Source of the DNA: Prevotella sp.
Lineage (GTDB): Bacteria > Bacteroidota > Bacteroidia > Bacteroidales > Bacteroidaceae
Reading direction: 5' to 3'
Length of the DNA: 55,358 bases
Assembly (NCBI GenBank): GCA_017413085.1
Contig: JAFPVC010000027.1
Span: 1 to 55,358 of the forward strand
Made by a program: the position numbers and the translations under genes. Shown piece by piece: positions 24,239 through 32,247 of the stretch (its first letter is position 1; each line of letters starts with the position of its first letter). The notes beneath the pieces were generated by a model, which saw only the letters and a program-made list of their open reading frames with translations, did no database searches and was not told the origin of the DNA.

Positions 24239-24286
24239 CAAAGTTACAACTTTTTTCCCATTCACGCAATACCGCTTATACGGTAT
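24239..24286 (-). promoter_or_regulatory. Single-site operator and promoter of the C_GCAxxG_C_C gene
   Basis: The perfect site ATACC-N8-GGTAT is at 24269-24286; exactly 22 bases separate it from the -7 box TAACTTTG (24239-24246, minus strand), with GGGAAAAAA between. The distal second site seen at the other four promoters is missing here. Confidence 0.78.
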
Positions 24287-24320
24287 TTGTAGTGAGTTCT
24301 AAATATTTCCCGGCAGATTA

Positions 24321-24352
24321 TTTGCTCAATTCAAAAGAACCGCTTACCTTTG
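24321..24352 (+). promoter_or_regulatory. Promoter of the first ECF sigma module
   Basis: TTTG (24321-24324), 20 bases, TACCTTTG (24345-24352); a housekeeping-type promoter diverging from the previous gene. Confidence 0.75.
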
Positions 24353-24445
24353 TATTTGCATTTTCTAAAAAAAAACTGCATGTAGTGCGGGATATTTTCA
24401 TTTTTTTGTCGTATAACAAGTAGAAGAACCGAAAAAACAAGTTAC

Positions 24446-24994
24446 GTGAACAGGGACGAGCAAATAGTGGACGCCGTGAAGTGCGGCCGGCATGAGGGAC
24501 ACACCCTTATGGTCGGCTGTTACGGACAGCAGTGTTTCGCCATGATTGCAAGGATGGTGCCCAACGTGATGGATGCAGAGGAACTTACACAGGACACATT
24601 CCTCAGGGCCTTCAGCCATATCGGCAGCTACGACCCGCAGCGTGCATCGCTCGGCACATGGCTCTGCCGCATAGCATACCGCCTGACGCTCGATTTCCTG
24701 AAAAAGCGACGGCCACGCCTGGTATCGATAGAAGACAGCGAGGTATGGCAGACAGACATCAGCAACGAGCAGCTGGAGGCTGAACTCTCCACCGGCCGCG
24801 AGGAACGCATACAGCAGTTGGAACAGCTGATGGACACACTGCCGGAAGACGAGCGGATGCTGCTCACGCTGCACTACTTCGAGAACCGTCCGCTGGATGA
24901 GTGTTCGTTTATCATGGACGCCACGCCCCACGCACTGGCCAACCGCCTTTACCGGATCCGCAAGAAACTGTATAAACTACTTCAGAAGAAATGA
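24446..24994 (+). CDS. ECF-type RNA polymerase sigma factor
   Basis: A 182-residue sigma-70 family protein with region 2 (AEELTQDTFLRAFSHIGSYD, TWLCRIAYRLTLDFLKKRR) and region 4 (LPEDERMLLTLHYFENRPLD, then a helix-turn-helix ending in RLYRIRKKLYKLL). ECF factors redirect RNA polymerase to stress or surface genes. The frame begins with GTG at 24446; no ATG gives a full region 2. It overlaps the next gene by 4 bases, and the three genes form an operon: sigma, anti-sigma, secreted protein. A parallel module lies at 44395-47537. Confidence 0.92.
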   Translation: MNRDEQIVDAVKCGRHEGHTLMVGCYGQQCFAMIARMVPNVMDAEELTQDTFLRAFSHIGSYDPQRASLGTWLCRIAYRLTLDFLKKRRPRLVSIEDSEVWQTDISNEQLEAELSTGREERIQQLEQLMDTLPEDERMLLTLHYFENRPLDECSFIMDATPHALANRLYRIRKKLYKLLQKK

Positions 24995-25965
24995 CTACAT
25001 ATAAAGATACCGACATACGCGAAGCACTGCGGCGCAAATATGCCGACACGCCGCAGCTGCCAGCCGACTTCACCGAGCGGCTGATGCAGCGCACAAAGAT
25101 GCGTCCTGTCGTCGTCAACAACAAAACCGGCAGACGGTGGCGCTGGATAGCCGCTGCAGCGTGTCTGGTGCTGACAATGGGCATCGGCATAACGATGATG
25201 ACCCGCGAGCAGTCAAGGGAACAGACGGCACAGTCTTACGAACGCAGGCTGCGCAAGGCGGACAAGATACTTGCCAAGACTGAAACCGCCGAGCCTGCAA
25301 AGGCGGAGGCTCCTGCCACGGCTGCGCCACAAGATGAGAAGGCACCACAGGGCAAGCAGGAAACTGTTGAGCCTGCAGCAGAAACAAACAACAACGGCAA
25401 GGCTGCAACGGCAAGCAACGACGACGCTGCACCTGCCATAACGAAGTTTTGGAACCTCGGCAGATATGACACCCAGACAACCGACGTAAGTGCTGAAAGC
25501 CACGTCATATATGCGTCGAACGACACCAAGACCGACACCGTGCCGTATCAGGACCCTGCCCGCATGGATGATTTCATAGAGAAGTTTGCCGGCTACTGCA
25601 AGGTGAAGGAGGGCGAACTGCAGTGTGCCGCTCCGCTCGACAGCAACGTAGTCAGCAAGGTGTATGTCTTCCCCGACAAGAAGGAGCTTGACGTGTTCGG
25701 CCGACTGCTTCAGGTGGCGTGCTGGTACAGCGACGAGACGCCCGGCTACCTGCTGAGCTTCTCCCACCTGCAGTTCTACTTTGAACTTAAAGACCTGCGC
25801 AAGCAACTGCAATACCGCTGGATAGCAGAGCGTGTCAACGGCAAGATACTGCTCTACACTACCCGCTCAAACATAAATGCCACCGTATCCTCGGCGTGCT
25901 ACCAATCATATCGCGATGAACTAATGCATGCAAGAAATATTAACTCCAAAAGAAAAGAAATATGA
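24991..25965 (+). CDS. Single-pass membrane anti-sigma-like protein
   Basis: A 324-residue protein with a cytoplasmic N-terminus containing PQLPADFTERLMQRT, one membrane span at about residues 51-70 (IAAAACLVLTMGIGITMM), a low-complexity Ala/Glu/Lys linker and a periplasmic domain (NLGRYDTQTTDVSAESHV to the end). The second module's membrane protein has a matching VPEDFLVNVMQQV segment before its span. Position and topology suggest it holds the sigma factor at the membrane; no zinc-binding anti-sigma motif is visible. It overlaps its neighbours by 4 bases on both sides. Confidence 0.82.
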   Translation: MTTYKDTDIREALRRKYADTPQLPADFTERLMQRTKMRPVVVNNKTGRRWRWIAAAACLVLTMGIGITMMTREQSREQTAQSYERRLRKADKILAKTETAEPAKAEAPATAAPQDEKAPQGKQETVEPAAETNNNGKAATASNDDAAPAITKFWNLGRYDTQTTDVSAESHVIYASNDTKTDTVPYQDPARMDDFIEKFAGYCKVKEGELQCAAPLDSNVVSKVYVFPDKKELDVFGRLLQVACWYSDETPGYLLSFSHLQFYFELKDLRKQLQYRWIAERVNGKILLYTTRSNINATVSSACYQSYRDELMHARNINSKRKEI

Positions 25966-27137
25966 AAAAACTAATAGCCCTAAGCCTCATGGCCCTCTGC
26001 TGCGCCACCACGCAAGCGAAGCCTGATACGACAGACGACACGTCTGTGAAACAACTGGCAAAAGCCGACGGTTTCTATTTCATGTCATGTCCCGAGGCTA
26101 CCATTGACAAGAAAACAAAGAAGAAGACGGTGGTGTGGCACGACACCGAGAACAACTCATGGCACGAGAACATCGGTTTCGTGAAAGACATACCCACCAT
26201 CAGCAGTCTGGAAAGCATCTTCCCCGGTGGCATCCATGTATCTCCCAACAACGTCTCTTACATCCCGGCGGTATGGCAGCTGACCGAGGAGAATGACGAG
26301 ACCGTGCTGCACTGCTATTTCCGTATGCCCGCCGACGTGGTGAAGAACATGTGGCTGGCAAGCAACGAGTGCGTCATCCTCGACAAGCAGACTGGCACCA
26401 TCTACCAGTCGCGCCGCACCGTACCAGGCGACTGCTACGGCAAGGTGTTCGACGTGAAGGAGAAGGAGGGTACCGTGCTCGATTTCCAGATTTTCTTCCC
26501 GAAACTGGCAGAAGGCACCAAAAACATAGTTATCTACGGCGTGCCAAACTGGTATATGCGCGGCATGGAAGCATCTCTCCATGATAATTCGTCAACGACT
26601 TGCAGCAAGTACGGCACGGGGGGGGGGTATGATTCTGCTCCTCAAATCCACATGGCACACCTCGTGAGCGGCGAGCAGGACTACAACAAAGACAACCACA
26701 AGTCGTGGGCTGTCTATGACGAGCCTCACCTCATCAAGCCCCTGACAGACGGTACGCTGGCCGTATGGCTCACGCCTGAGGCCACATATATTGCCGAGGC
26801 ATGCGAGATGAACTGGAAGCGTGAGTATTTCGGTCGCGGAGGCAATGAGATACTGGTTGACCGTTCCGGCCACCAGTACAAGTTGAAGGAAGTGCTTGGC
26901 TATCCCAACGACCACATCTTTTGGATGGAAGGGTTGGCAGGCGACTATTTCGCCATCGTGAAGGTGTTTGAGCCACTGCCGCCACGCACCGAGACCGTAA
27001 CCCACATCATTCCCGAGGGCGAACCTTTCGCCGCATGGGGAGCCAACTGGGACGGCAAGGTGGAGAACCTTGACATACAGCAGCTGCGCAACAACCAGCG
27101 TCTGTTTGACTATCACCCGAGAAATATAGTGAAGTAA
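25962..27137 (+). CDS. Secreted protein of unknown function with a poly-G tract
   Basis: The 391-residue product has a signal peptide (KLIALSLMALCCATTQA). The mature chain is rich in Trp, Tyr and His (VVWHDTENNSWHE, NWYMRGMEASLHDN, PFAAWGANWDG) and looks like a beta-rich periplasmic or surface protein; I do not know the family. It is the third gene of the sigma module and may be its sensor or output. A run of ten G at 26618-26627 encodes three glycines near residue 221. In the present sequence the frame is intact across it. Slippage there would truncate the protein. Confidence 0.85.
   Translation: MKKLIALSLMALCCATTQAKPDTTDDTSVKQLAKADGFYFMSCPEATIDKKTKKKTVVWHDTENNSWHENIGFVKDIPTISSLESIFPGGIHVSPNNVSYIPAVWQLTEENDETVLHCYFRMPADVVKNMWLASNECVILDKQTGTIYQSRRTVPGDCYGKVFDVKEKEGTVLDFQIFFPKLAEGTKNIVIYGVPNWYMRGMEASLHDNSSTTCSKYGTGGGYDSAPQIHMAHLVSGEQDYNKDNHKSWAVYDEPHLIKPLTDGTLAVWLTPEATYIAEACEMNWKREYFGRGGNEILVDRSGHQYKLKEVLGYPNDHIFWMEGLAGDYFAIVKVFEPLPPRTETVTHIIPEGEPFAAWGANWDGKVENLDIQQLRNNQRLFDYHPRNIVK
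26618..26627 (+). repeat. Homopolymer G10 inside a coding frame
   Basis: Ten consecutive G within the secreted-protein gene at 25962-27137, an unusually long run for this DNA and of the sort that slips during replication. Confidence 0.9.
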
Positions 27138-27172
27138 ATCGCGTAACTTTTTTTTCGATAACCCGGGAAACG

Positions 27173-27200
27173 GCACGGGGCACAGTGATGTGCCCCGTGT
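27173..27200 (+). terminator. Terminator of the first ECF module
   Basis: GCACGGGGCACA pairs with TGTGCCCCGTGT over GTGA, followed by TATTTTTGTT. Confidence 0.88.
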
Positions 27201-27247
27201 TATTTTTGTTGGGTCATGTTGCATATCATATTTATTTTCAAGAAATA

Positions 27248-27279
27248 TTTGCAGGTTTAAAATTGTTTTTGTACCTTTG
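27248..27279 (+). promoter_or_regulatory. Promoter of the 45-codon ORF
   Basis: TTTG (27248-27251), 20 bases, TACCTTTG (27272-27279). Confidence 0.75.
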
Positions 27280-27305
27280 CCACCGTAAACACATAATAAG
27301 AAGAA

Positions 27306-27443
27306 ATGTATAAATCAATAGAATATAGTAGTAAAGCAGAAGCTTTGGAGGCTTTCCGCAAGATGGTAGAACGCAAGAAAGCATGGATAGAACAGACAGA
27401 GCGTGATTTCGCTCTTCTTAGACATCAACAACTTAATGCGTGA
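27306..27443 (+). CDS. 45-residue small protein of unknown function
   Basis: ATG 27306 opens a 45-codon frame (MYKSIEYSSKAEALEAFRKM, later WIEQTERDFALL) that ends at 27443. It is an amphipathic, charged, probably all-helical peptide with no membrane span. A textbook promoter 27 bases upstream supports real expression. I know no family for it. It converges with the minus-strand gene that ends 10 bases away, and no clear terminator separates them. Confidence 0.65.
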   Translation: MYKSIEYSSKAEALEAFRKMVERKKAWIEQTERDFALLRHQQLNA

Positions 27444-27453
27444 TGAGATGATT

Positions 27454-28191
27454 TCATTTATACACCGACAGGTCTTCTGGAATCTTCACACCTACCGGTG
27501 CTGACTTTATCAAACCGAGTTTCATGAAATATGAAGCAATAACCGGAGGGCTGTACCTGTATCTATTTTGTATGTCCTTTAACTCTTTTATGATGTCTTC
27601 GTCATTAACCAGCAAATCGATGTTATCTTTGTTTATAAGGGTGAATGTCTTGTTGAATGGATTGTAAATGTAGCAACGACGTTTGTCATACAAGGAATCA
27701 TTCTTCATTGATCTATTCTCTGCTATATCCATGGCTATTCCCCCAGCCATACTGACAAACATAAACATAGCTGCAGGTGCTGACGAACCGTTTTTCGGAC
27801 CTTCCTTTACAACGAAGAATTCATTTTCTCCATAGGGTATTGCAGGTATGAATCCCTTGCCTAATTTGCGGCCGTCGGTTGATGCTCCAAAACAATTCAG
27901 ATACACGACATCCTTATACTTGACGTATTTCACGTTATTCCTTATGAAGGATTTTTTTTTCTTGTCATTATCCGTTGGAAGGAACGCCACCGCATCATCA
28001 CCAAGCCATGCCACCTTATCGTTTTCTATCCTGCACTGAAACGGTAGTGTCTTCCATTCATCATGTGCCATTCCCTGATAGGTGTCGCAGTACTGCAAAT
28101 CTGTAATCACCATTTCTTCAAATTCAAATTTATCCTCCGCATGGACACTTGCGAACATGCCTACCAGTAATGCAATCAAAAAAAGTTTCAT
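27454..28191 (-). CDS. Secreted protein of unknown function
   Basis: A 245-residue product with a signal peptide (KLFLIALLVGMFASVHA). The mature part has alternating strands (KFEFEEMVITDLQYCDTYQG, KYVKYKDVVYLNCFGA), a hydrophobic stretch AMFMFVSMAGGIAMDIA near residue 145 and a charged C-terminus. No family is recognised. The gene is monocistronic, with a -7 box TACCTTTG at 28254-28261 on the minus strand. Confidence 0.83.
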   Translation of the reverse strand: MKLFLIALLVGMFASVHAEDKFEFEEMVITDLQYCDTYQGMAHDEWKTLPFQCRIENDKVAWLGDDAVAFLPTDNDKKKKSFIRNNVKYVKYKDVVYLNCFGASTDGRKLGKGFIPAIPYGENEFFVVKEGPKNGSSAPAAMFMFVSMAGGIAMDIAENRSMKNDSLYDKRRCYIYNPFNKTFTLINKDNIDLLVNDEDIIKELKDIQNRYRYSPPVIASYFMKLGLIKSAPVGVKIPEDLSVYK

Positions 28192-28253
28192 ATTGTTACC
28201 TAATCTGTAAACCTAAAGAGAGTATAAACCCTTGTGTTGTAAAAAAGCAAATG

Positions 28254-28261
28254 CAAAGGTA
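28254..28261 (-). promoter_or_regulatory. Promoter -7 box of the 27454-28191 gene
   Basis: TACCTTTG on the minus strand, 62 bases before the start codon. Confidence 0.6.
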
Positions 28262-28455
28262 ACTATATTTTTTTATGTATAAAAGAATTTGATGCCTTTT
28301 TTGTCATTTTTCCTCTTTTTCTGTTTTTTTGCTTACACTTTGCTTTTTCTGAAACTATCGTCTGGAGAATGAAAATAGAATGGTTTTCTGGTATGAAAAA
28401 GCCTCTGGAAGGCCATTTTCGCACCCCCGCAGCGCAATATGCATGCTTTTATGTC

Positions 28456-28702
28456 GTAATCAGTACTTAATTACATTGTAATTTGGTGCTGATTACATCC
28501 TAATTAGGTACTGTTTTCAGTGCAATCAGGCCCTGATTAGAGGGGGGAAAATATCGCTCAGAAACACTCACGCTGAAAACCAGACAGTTACATGTGTCTG
28601 AAATTTTCGCTGTACGCAAGCGGACGGCAGGTTGCTGACCAGTATCGCAAGGAATCGGAGGTTGCAAAAATCAATGTGAAAGCAAAACGGCGGAAAACGT
28701 GA
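28456..28702 (+). repeat. Four-unit 22-base array plus conserved tail, copy 2
   Basis: Units begin at 28457, 28479, 28501 and 28523, exactly 22 bases apart, the same layout as at 15501-15586. After 52 bases comes the conserved tail with the 36-codon frame ATG 28592 to stop 28702 (LYASGRQVADQYRKESEVAK). The counterpart at 15637-15747 reads LYASGRRVGCLYRKEMEVAE. There are no insertions or deletions between the two frames, but about ten codon differences change the residue and about two do not. The whole gap 28262-28713 holds no other feature that I can support. Confidence 0.8.
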
Positions 28703-28713
28703 CAATAACGTTT

Positions 28714-30846
28714 CTATGAAAACCTTTGTCTTTCCGCAGCCCCTGCCCCTGTGCCTTTATACTTGCTCTTTGCCTGATTATAGGTATAACGCAAGGTCAG
28801 TTCGACATAACGGCTGTCCCGTTTGTTCTGATTCGTAAGGACAACCTTTTCTGAACGTAAAACCGCACGCTTTTGACTATAAAAGAGGTCATAACCCGCC
28901 AAGCGTATGGAAAGGCAATCATTGAGGAACGTCTTGGTGATGCTGGCATTTGCATGCAACGTGACATTGTCTTTTTCCACGTTATTTTCGTTACCCTTAC
29001 TTATAAGCATAAGTGTCATTTCTGCACTAAGTGACTTAGAGAACTTGAACGTGTTGGCAGACTGTAACAAACACATCGGCTTGTTCATACGCTGAACAGC
29101 ATCTGTGGTTTGCAGCGTCATCCACTGCTTATACAGCAATACCATAAGCTGAGGATGCCACAAGCCTACGTTTGGAGCATAGCTTACAGAGGCATTGACA
29201 GCCTTCAGACTGTGATAGTTGCTGCGCGACATTACAGATACGGCAGGATTATCTTGCAATGGCTCCATCCAGTAGAATATAGCATCACGGGTGTTACTGT
29301 ATCTTACCTTCGCTGTCCACCTCTTCCATATAACCTGTGCCTGCAGAGTATTTTCTATAGCAGGCTTCAGATAACAGTTGCCTGTCTGCAACGTAAACTG
29401 ATTGATATAAAACACCGCCTTGCTGAGGTCCCTGTAAGACGGCCTGCTGATGCTTACTCCATAACTCAGCGTGCCGCTGACCTGTCCCATTTTAGTTTGC
29501 AGTGATAAATGCGGAAAGAAATGGTTGTATGTGCGACTCTCATTATTCTGTAAGACGCCATTATCGTAATAGTCGTCATGGTTGTGCTCATAACGCACCC
29601 CGGCACTGACGGAGCCGAAACTCAACGGATGTGTATACTCCACAAACGGTGCCACGGTATAATTTCGCTGAGTAGTGTTGCTCGACTTTATATACCCTTC
29701 AGGGTTTGTGCTCACCTGCTCACGTTTCGTATTGGTATATTCCGCTCCAAATGACAGGTTGCCGCCCATAAGTGGATGAGCAAGCACAAGCTTAGTTGCC
29801 CACAAGGTTGACTTGCTCTTGCTTCCGATAGTAAGTGTGCGGTCACTGTGCTCATCGTTCGTTTCTTGATAAAAGCCGTCGTTAGAACGGTTGTTATGCC
29901 ACCAGCTGGCGTTGAAATCCATGCTCCACCCTGCTACCTTACCGCTATAGTAGGCACTGAGTTCCTGAGTAGGTTTGTCATAGTATTCAAAACGTCCTGT
30001 ATTTTGCGTATTGTCATACGGCTGTCCGTCTTTCATAACAGCAGAGCTGAAGTTCACTCTCTCGTCCTTGTGTGGAAAATGCGTCCACGCATATCGAACC
30101 CCCAAAGAATTATCCGCATCAATTACATAGTTCAATCCTGCATTTGCCCGTATGGTATGTATGTCAAAAGTATTGTTTGTCTTCTCCTTCAACTGCCACA
30201 ACGTACCAGCATCAGACACTTGGTTCAGCTCACTTTTATCATAGTTTGTCTCTTTCATGAAGCGGAACATTCCGAACACATCAACCCCTTTATGACGATA
30301 GTTCAGATTGAATTGCTCATCTATGCCAGTATTGCAAGACTGTTTCAACACAAGTTTTTCATCCATACTCAGCCCCTCACCCTGCCTGCGCACTGTTTTT
30401 ATCTGCACCACTGCAACAACAGAGGCATCATACTTCGCTCCTGGATTGGTTATCAACGTAATGGCAGCTATGTCCTGCGACTTCAACTGACTCAGTTCCG
30501 CATTATCCTTTACCAACCTTCCGTCTATATAGAATACTGGCTCACCGTTTCCAAATAAGTTGTATTTGTCATTGTCAACCTTATACATACCAGGTATGTG
30601 ACGTATCACATCATCTGCCGTGCCTGCCTGACTCAGGAATGTGCCACTCACGTTTATACGCACCCCCTCATGTGTAAGTTTGTATATAGGCACATTACCA
30701 TTTACGACAATCTCACCAAGTTGTTGTTCTTTAAGTGCCCTCTCTATGCTTAGTTGCAGAGAGTCGACGGGCTCTTTGTTGATTGCAAAAGCAGAGATAC
30801 TCACCATTGACAACATTATGGTACACTTTGTTACGATATTCCTCAT
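28714..30846 (-). CDS. TonB-dependent-receptor-like outer membrane beta-barrel protein
   Basis: A protein of about 710 residues with a signal peptide (RNIVTKCTIMLSMVSISAFA), a plug-like domain (TADDVIRHIPGMYK, EPVFYIDGRLVKD, ITLITNPGAKYDAS) and a barrel of the OMP_b-brl_3 type (YRHKGVDVFGMFRF, SLGVRYAWTHFP). Such proteins form gated barrels, some for TonB-linked uptake; the ligand is unknown. It lacks the carboxypeptidase-like N-terminal domain of SusC. I start at ATG 30846 because the 13 preceding codons overlap the terminator of the upstream operon. No promoter of the usual form is clear, so read-through from the double-OsmC operon is possible. Confidence 0.87.
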   Translation of the reverse strand: MRNIVTKCTIMLSMVSISAFAINKEPVDSLQLSIERALKEQQLGEIVVNGNVPIYKLTHEGVRINVSGTFLSQAGTADDVIRHIPGMYKVDNDKYNLFGNGEPVFYIDGRLVKDNAELSQLKSQDIAAITLITNPGAKYDASVVAVVQIKTVRRQGEGLSMDEKLVLKQSCNTGIDEQFNLNYRHKGVDVFGMFRFMKETNYDKSELNQVSDAGTLWQLKEKTNNTFDIHTIRANAGLNYVIDADNSLGVRYAWTHFPHKDERVNFSSAVMKDGQPYDNTQNTGRFEYYDKPTQELSAYYSGKVAGWSMDFNASWWHNNRSNDGFYQETNDEHSDRTLTIGSKSKSTLWATKLVLAHPLMGGNLSFGAEYTNTKREQVSTNPEGYIKSSNTTQRNYTVAPFVEYTHPLSFGSVSAGVRYEHNHDDYYDNGVLQNNESRTYNHFFPHLSLQTKMGQVSGTLSYGVSISRPSYRDLSKAVFYINQFTLQTGNCYLKPAIENTLQAQVIWKRWTAKVRYSNTRDAIFYWMEPLQDNPAVSVMSRSNYHSLKAVNASVSYAPNVGLWHPQLMVLLYKQWMTLQTTDAVQRMNKPMCLLQSANTFKFSKSLSAEMTLMLISKGNENNVEKDNVTLHANASITKTFLNDCLSIRLAGYDLFYSQKRAVLRSEKVVLTNQNKRDSRYVELTLRYTYNQAKSKYKGTGAGAAERQRFS

Positions 30847-30876
30847 TGAACGCACTAAATTGAATGAAAACACAAA

Positions 30877-30910
30877 GGAAGCCATACAGCACGAATGCTG
30901 CTATGGCTCC
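30877..30910 (-). terminator. Terminator of the 31-33 kb double-OsmC operon
   Basis: On the minus strand GGAGCCATAGCAGCA pairs with TGCTGTATGGCTTCC over TTCG, followed by TTTGTGTTTT. Confidence 0.75.
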
Positions 30911-30947
30911 TATTAAAGAAAAACATTGATTAGATTAAAAGTTCCTA

Positions 30948-32198
30948 TTACTTCCTTCCGTCAGGAAATGGGTTGAAACTGCCGCGCACAATCTTGTGCT
31001 CGAAGGTCTGTGTGTCCTTGAAAAGGTTATACATCGGGCAGATGCCTTCCACGCGGCGCAACCACTCCTTCACCTTCTCCTCGCTCTCCGGGGTCTGCAC
31101 GTGCATGGTGTAGCGCACGTTCTGCAGGTTGATAGGAGTCTTCTCATATCCCTTGCGGCCGGCGCGCGGATCCCACTCTGCCTGTACGGTGAGGCGGATG
31201 GAGTCAACGTCGAGGTCGAGCTCTGCTGCCTGTCCGAGTGATATGTGGGTGATGCAGGTGCCGAGTATGCCGAGCACGCCCTCAGATGATGTCATGCCAA
31301 TGTCGGTGCCACCGAGATACTCTGGGTTGTCGTGCAGGATGAGATACTTGTCGTTGACCGTAAGCTGGCGCACGCCGTTAGGGAACACCTTCACCCACGG
31401 GCCGCGTGGTTCGCGCTTCGTGGTACTGCGCTCACGGTTGCGACGCTGTGCAGCAGTATCATTCTTCAGAGCTTCCTGCTTGGCTCTGCTGGCAAGTATG
31501 GCCTGACGCTTTCCCTTGATGTATTCACGCAGTCCAGGAAGCACACCGCCTCCCAATACCTTCTCGCGAGGTGTCTCGGTGCGGTCTATGATGAGCTGTG
31601 GCGTAACGGCCAGCTTCACCAGTGTGGCAACGGCTGAGTTCTGCTCTGCAAGCACTGCCAACTTCTCCAGTTCGGCATCCGATGCCGGTGACTCGATATA
31701 GATGGTATAGAGGAAGTTGCGCGGATACCACACGCGACCTGTAGGCTCTTTGTCTGGACGGCCGTGAATCTCTATTGTCAGCGAGTCGATGTCGATGCCG
31801 AGCAGTGCAGCCTGATTCAGGTAGCTGTCGGCAAGGTCGGATGCGAATACCGCCTGTGCCGTTGTCGGCGTGTCAACGCCTGAGTCCTGTCCACCGTGCG
31901 AATATCCACAGTCGCCGAGGTAGTGGAAGTCGCGCACTCGCAGTTCGCGTGCACCGGAACGGTTCTTGGCAGTCACGTTGGCGGTCAGCGTCACCTGCTT
32001 GAGGTCGCGCGGCGACAGTGCGTTCCATGCCTCGAGTGCGGTCTTGCGTGCCTTCAAGTGGTTGCGCAGTGACGGAGCGTTCTGCTCCAACTTCTGTTTT
32101 GTGGCATCAGAGCGGAAAATGTCGAGCGGTCCCTGTGCCTGTGCTGCCGCAGATACTGACAGCGCTGCAAATATTAATGATGCTATGTTATTCTTCAT
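30948..32198 (-). CDS. Secreted tandem OsmC-like protein (paralogue 2)
   Basis: This 416-residue protein has a signal peptide (SLIFAALSVSAAAQAQ) and two OsmC-like halves. Domain 1 (70-205) has no redox pair at the OsmC positions, but has Cys97 in YLGDCGYSHGG. Domain 2 (280-400) has Cys315 in GILGTCITHI and Cys387 in GICPMYNL, the OsmC/Ohr cysteine pair. The linker at 235-265 is Lys/Arg-rich. It follows paralogue 3 by 49 bases and has its own ribosome site (AAGGAG), so the two form an operon. The two are much more alike than either is to paralogue 1. A periplasmic peroxidase or disulfide-linked redox protein is inferred. Confidence 0.87.
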   Translation of the reverse strand: MKNNIASLIFAALSVSAAAQAQGPLDIFRSDATKQKLEQNAPSLRNHLKARKTALEAWNALSPRDLKQVTLTANVTAKNRSGARELRVRDFHYLGDCGYSHGGQDSGVDTPTTAQAVFASDLADSYLNQAALLGIDIDSLTIEIHGRPDKEPTGRVWYPRNFLYTIYIESPASDAELEKLAVLAEQNSAVATLVKLAVTPQLIIDRTETPREKVLGGGVLPGLREYIKGKRQAILASRAKQEALKNDTAAQRRNRERSTTKREPRGPWVKVFPNGVRQLTVNDKYLILHDNPEYLGGTDIGMTSSEGVLGILGTCITHISLGQAAELDLDVDSIRLTVQAEWDPRAGRKGYEKTPINLQNVRYTMHVQTPESEEKVKEWLRRVEGICPMYNLFKDTQTFEHKIVRGSFNPFPDGRK

Positions 32199-32247
32199 AT
32201 TCGTATTATCTCCTTCTTTTATTTATGATGTTGCAAAATGTGAATGA

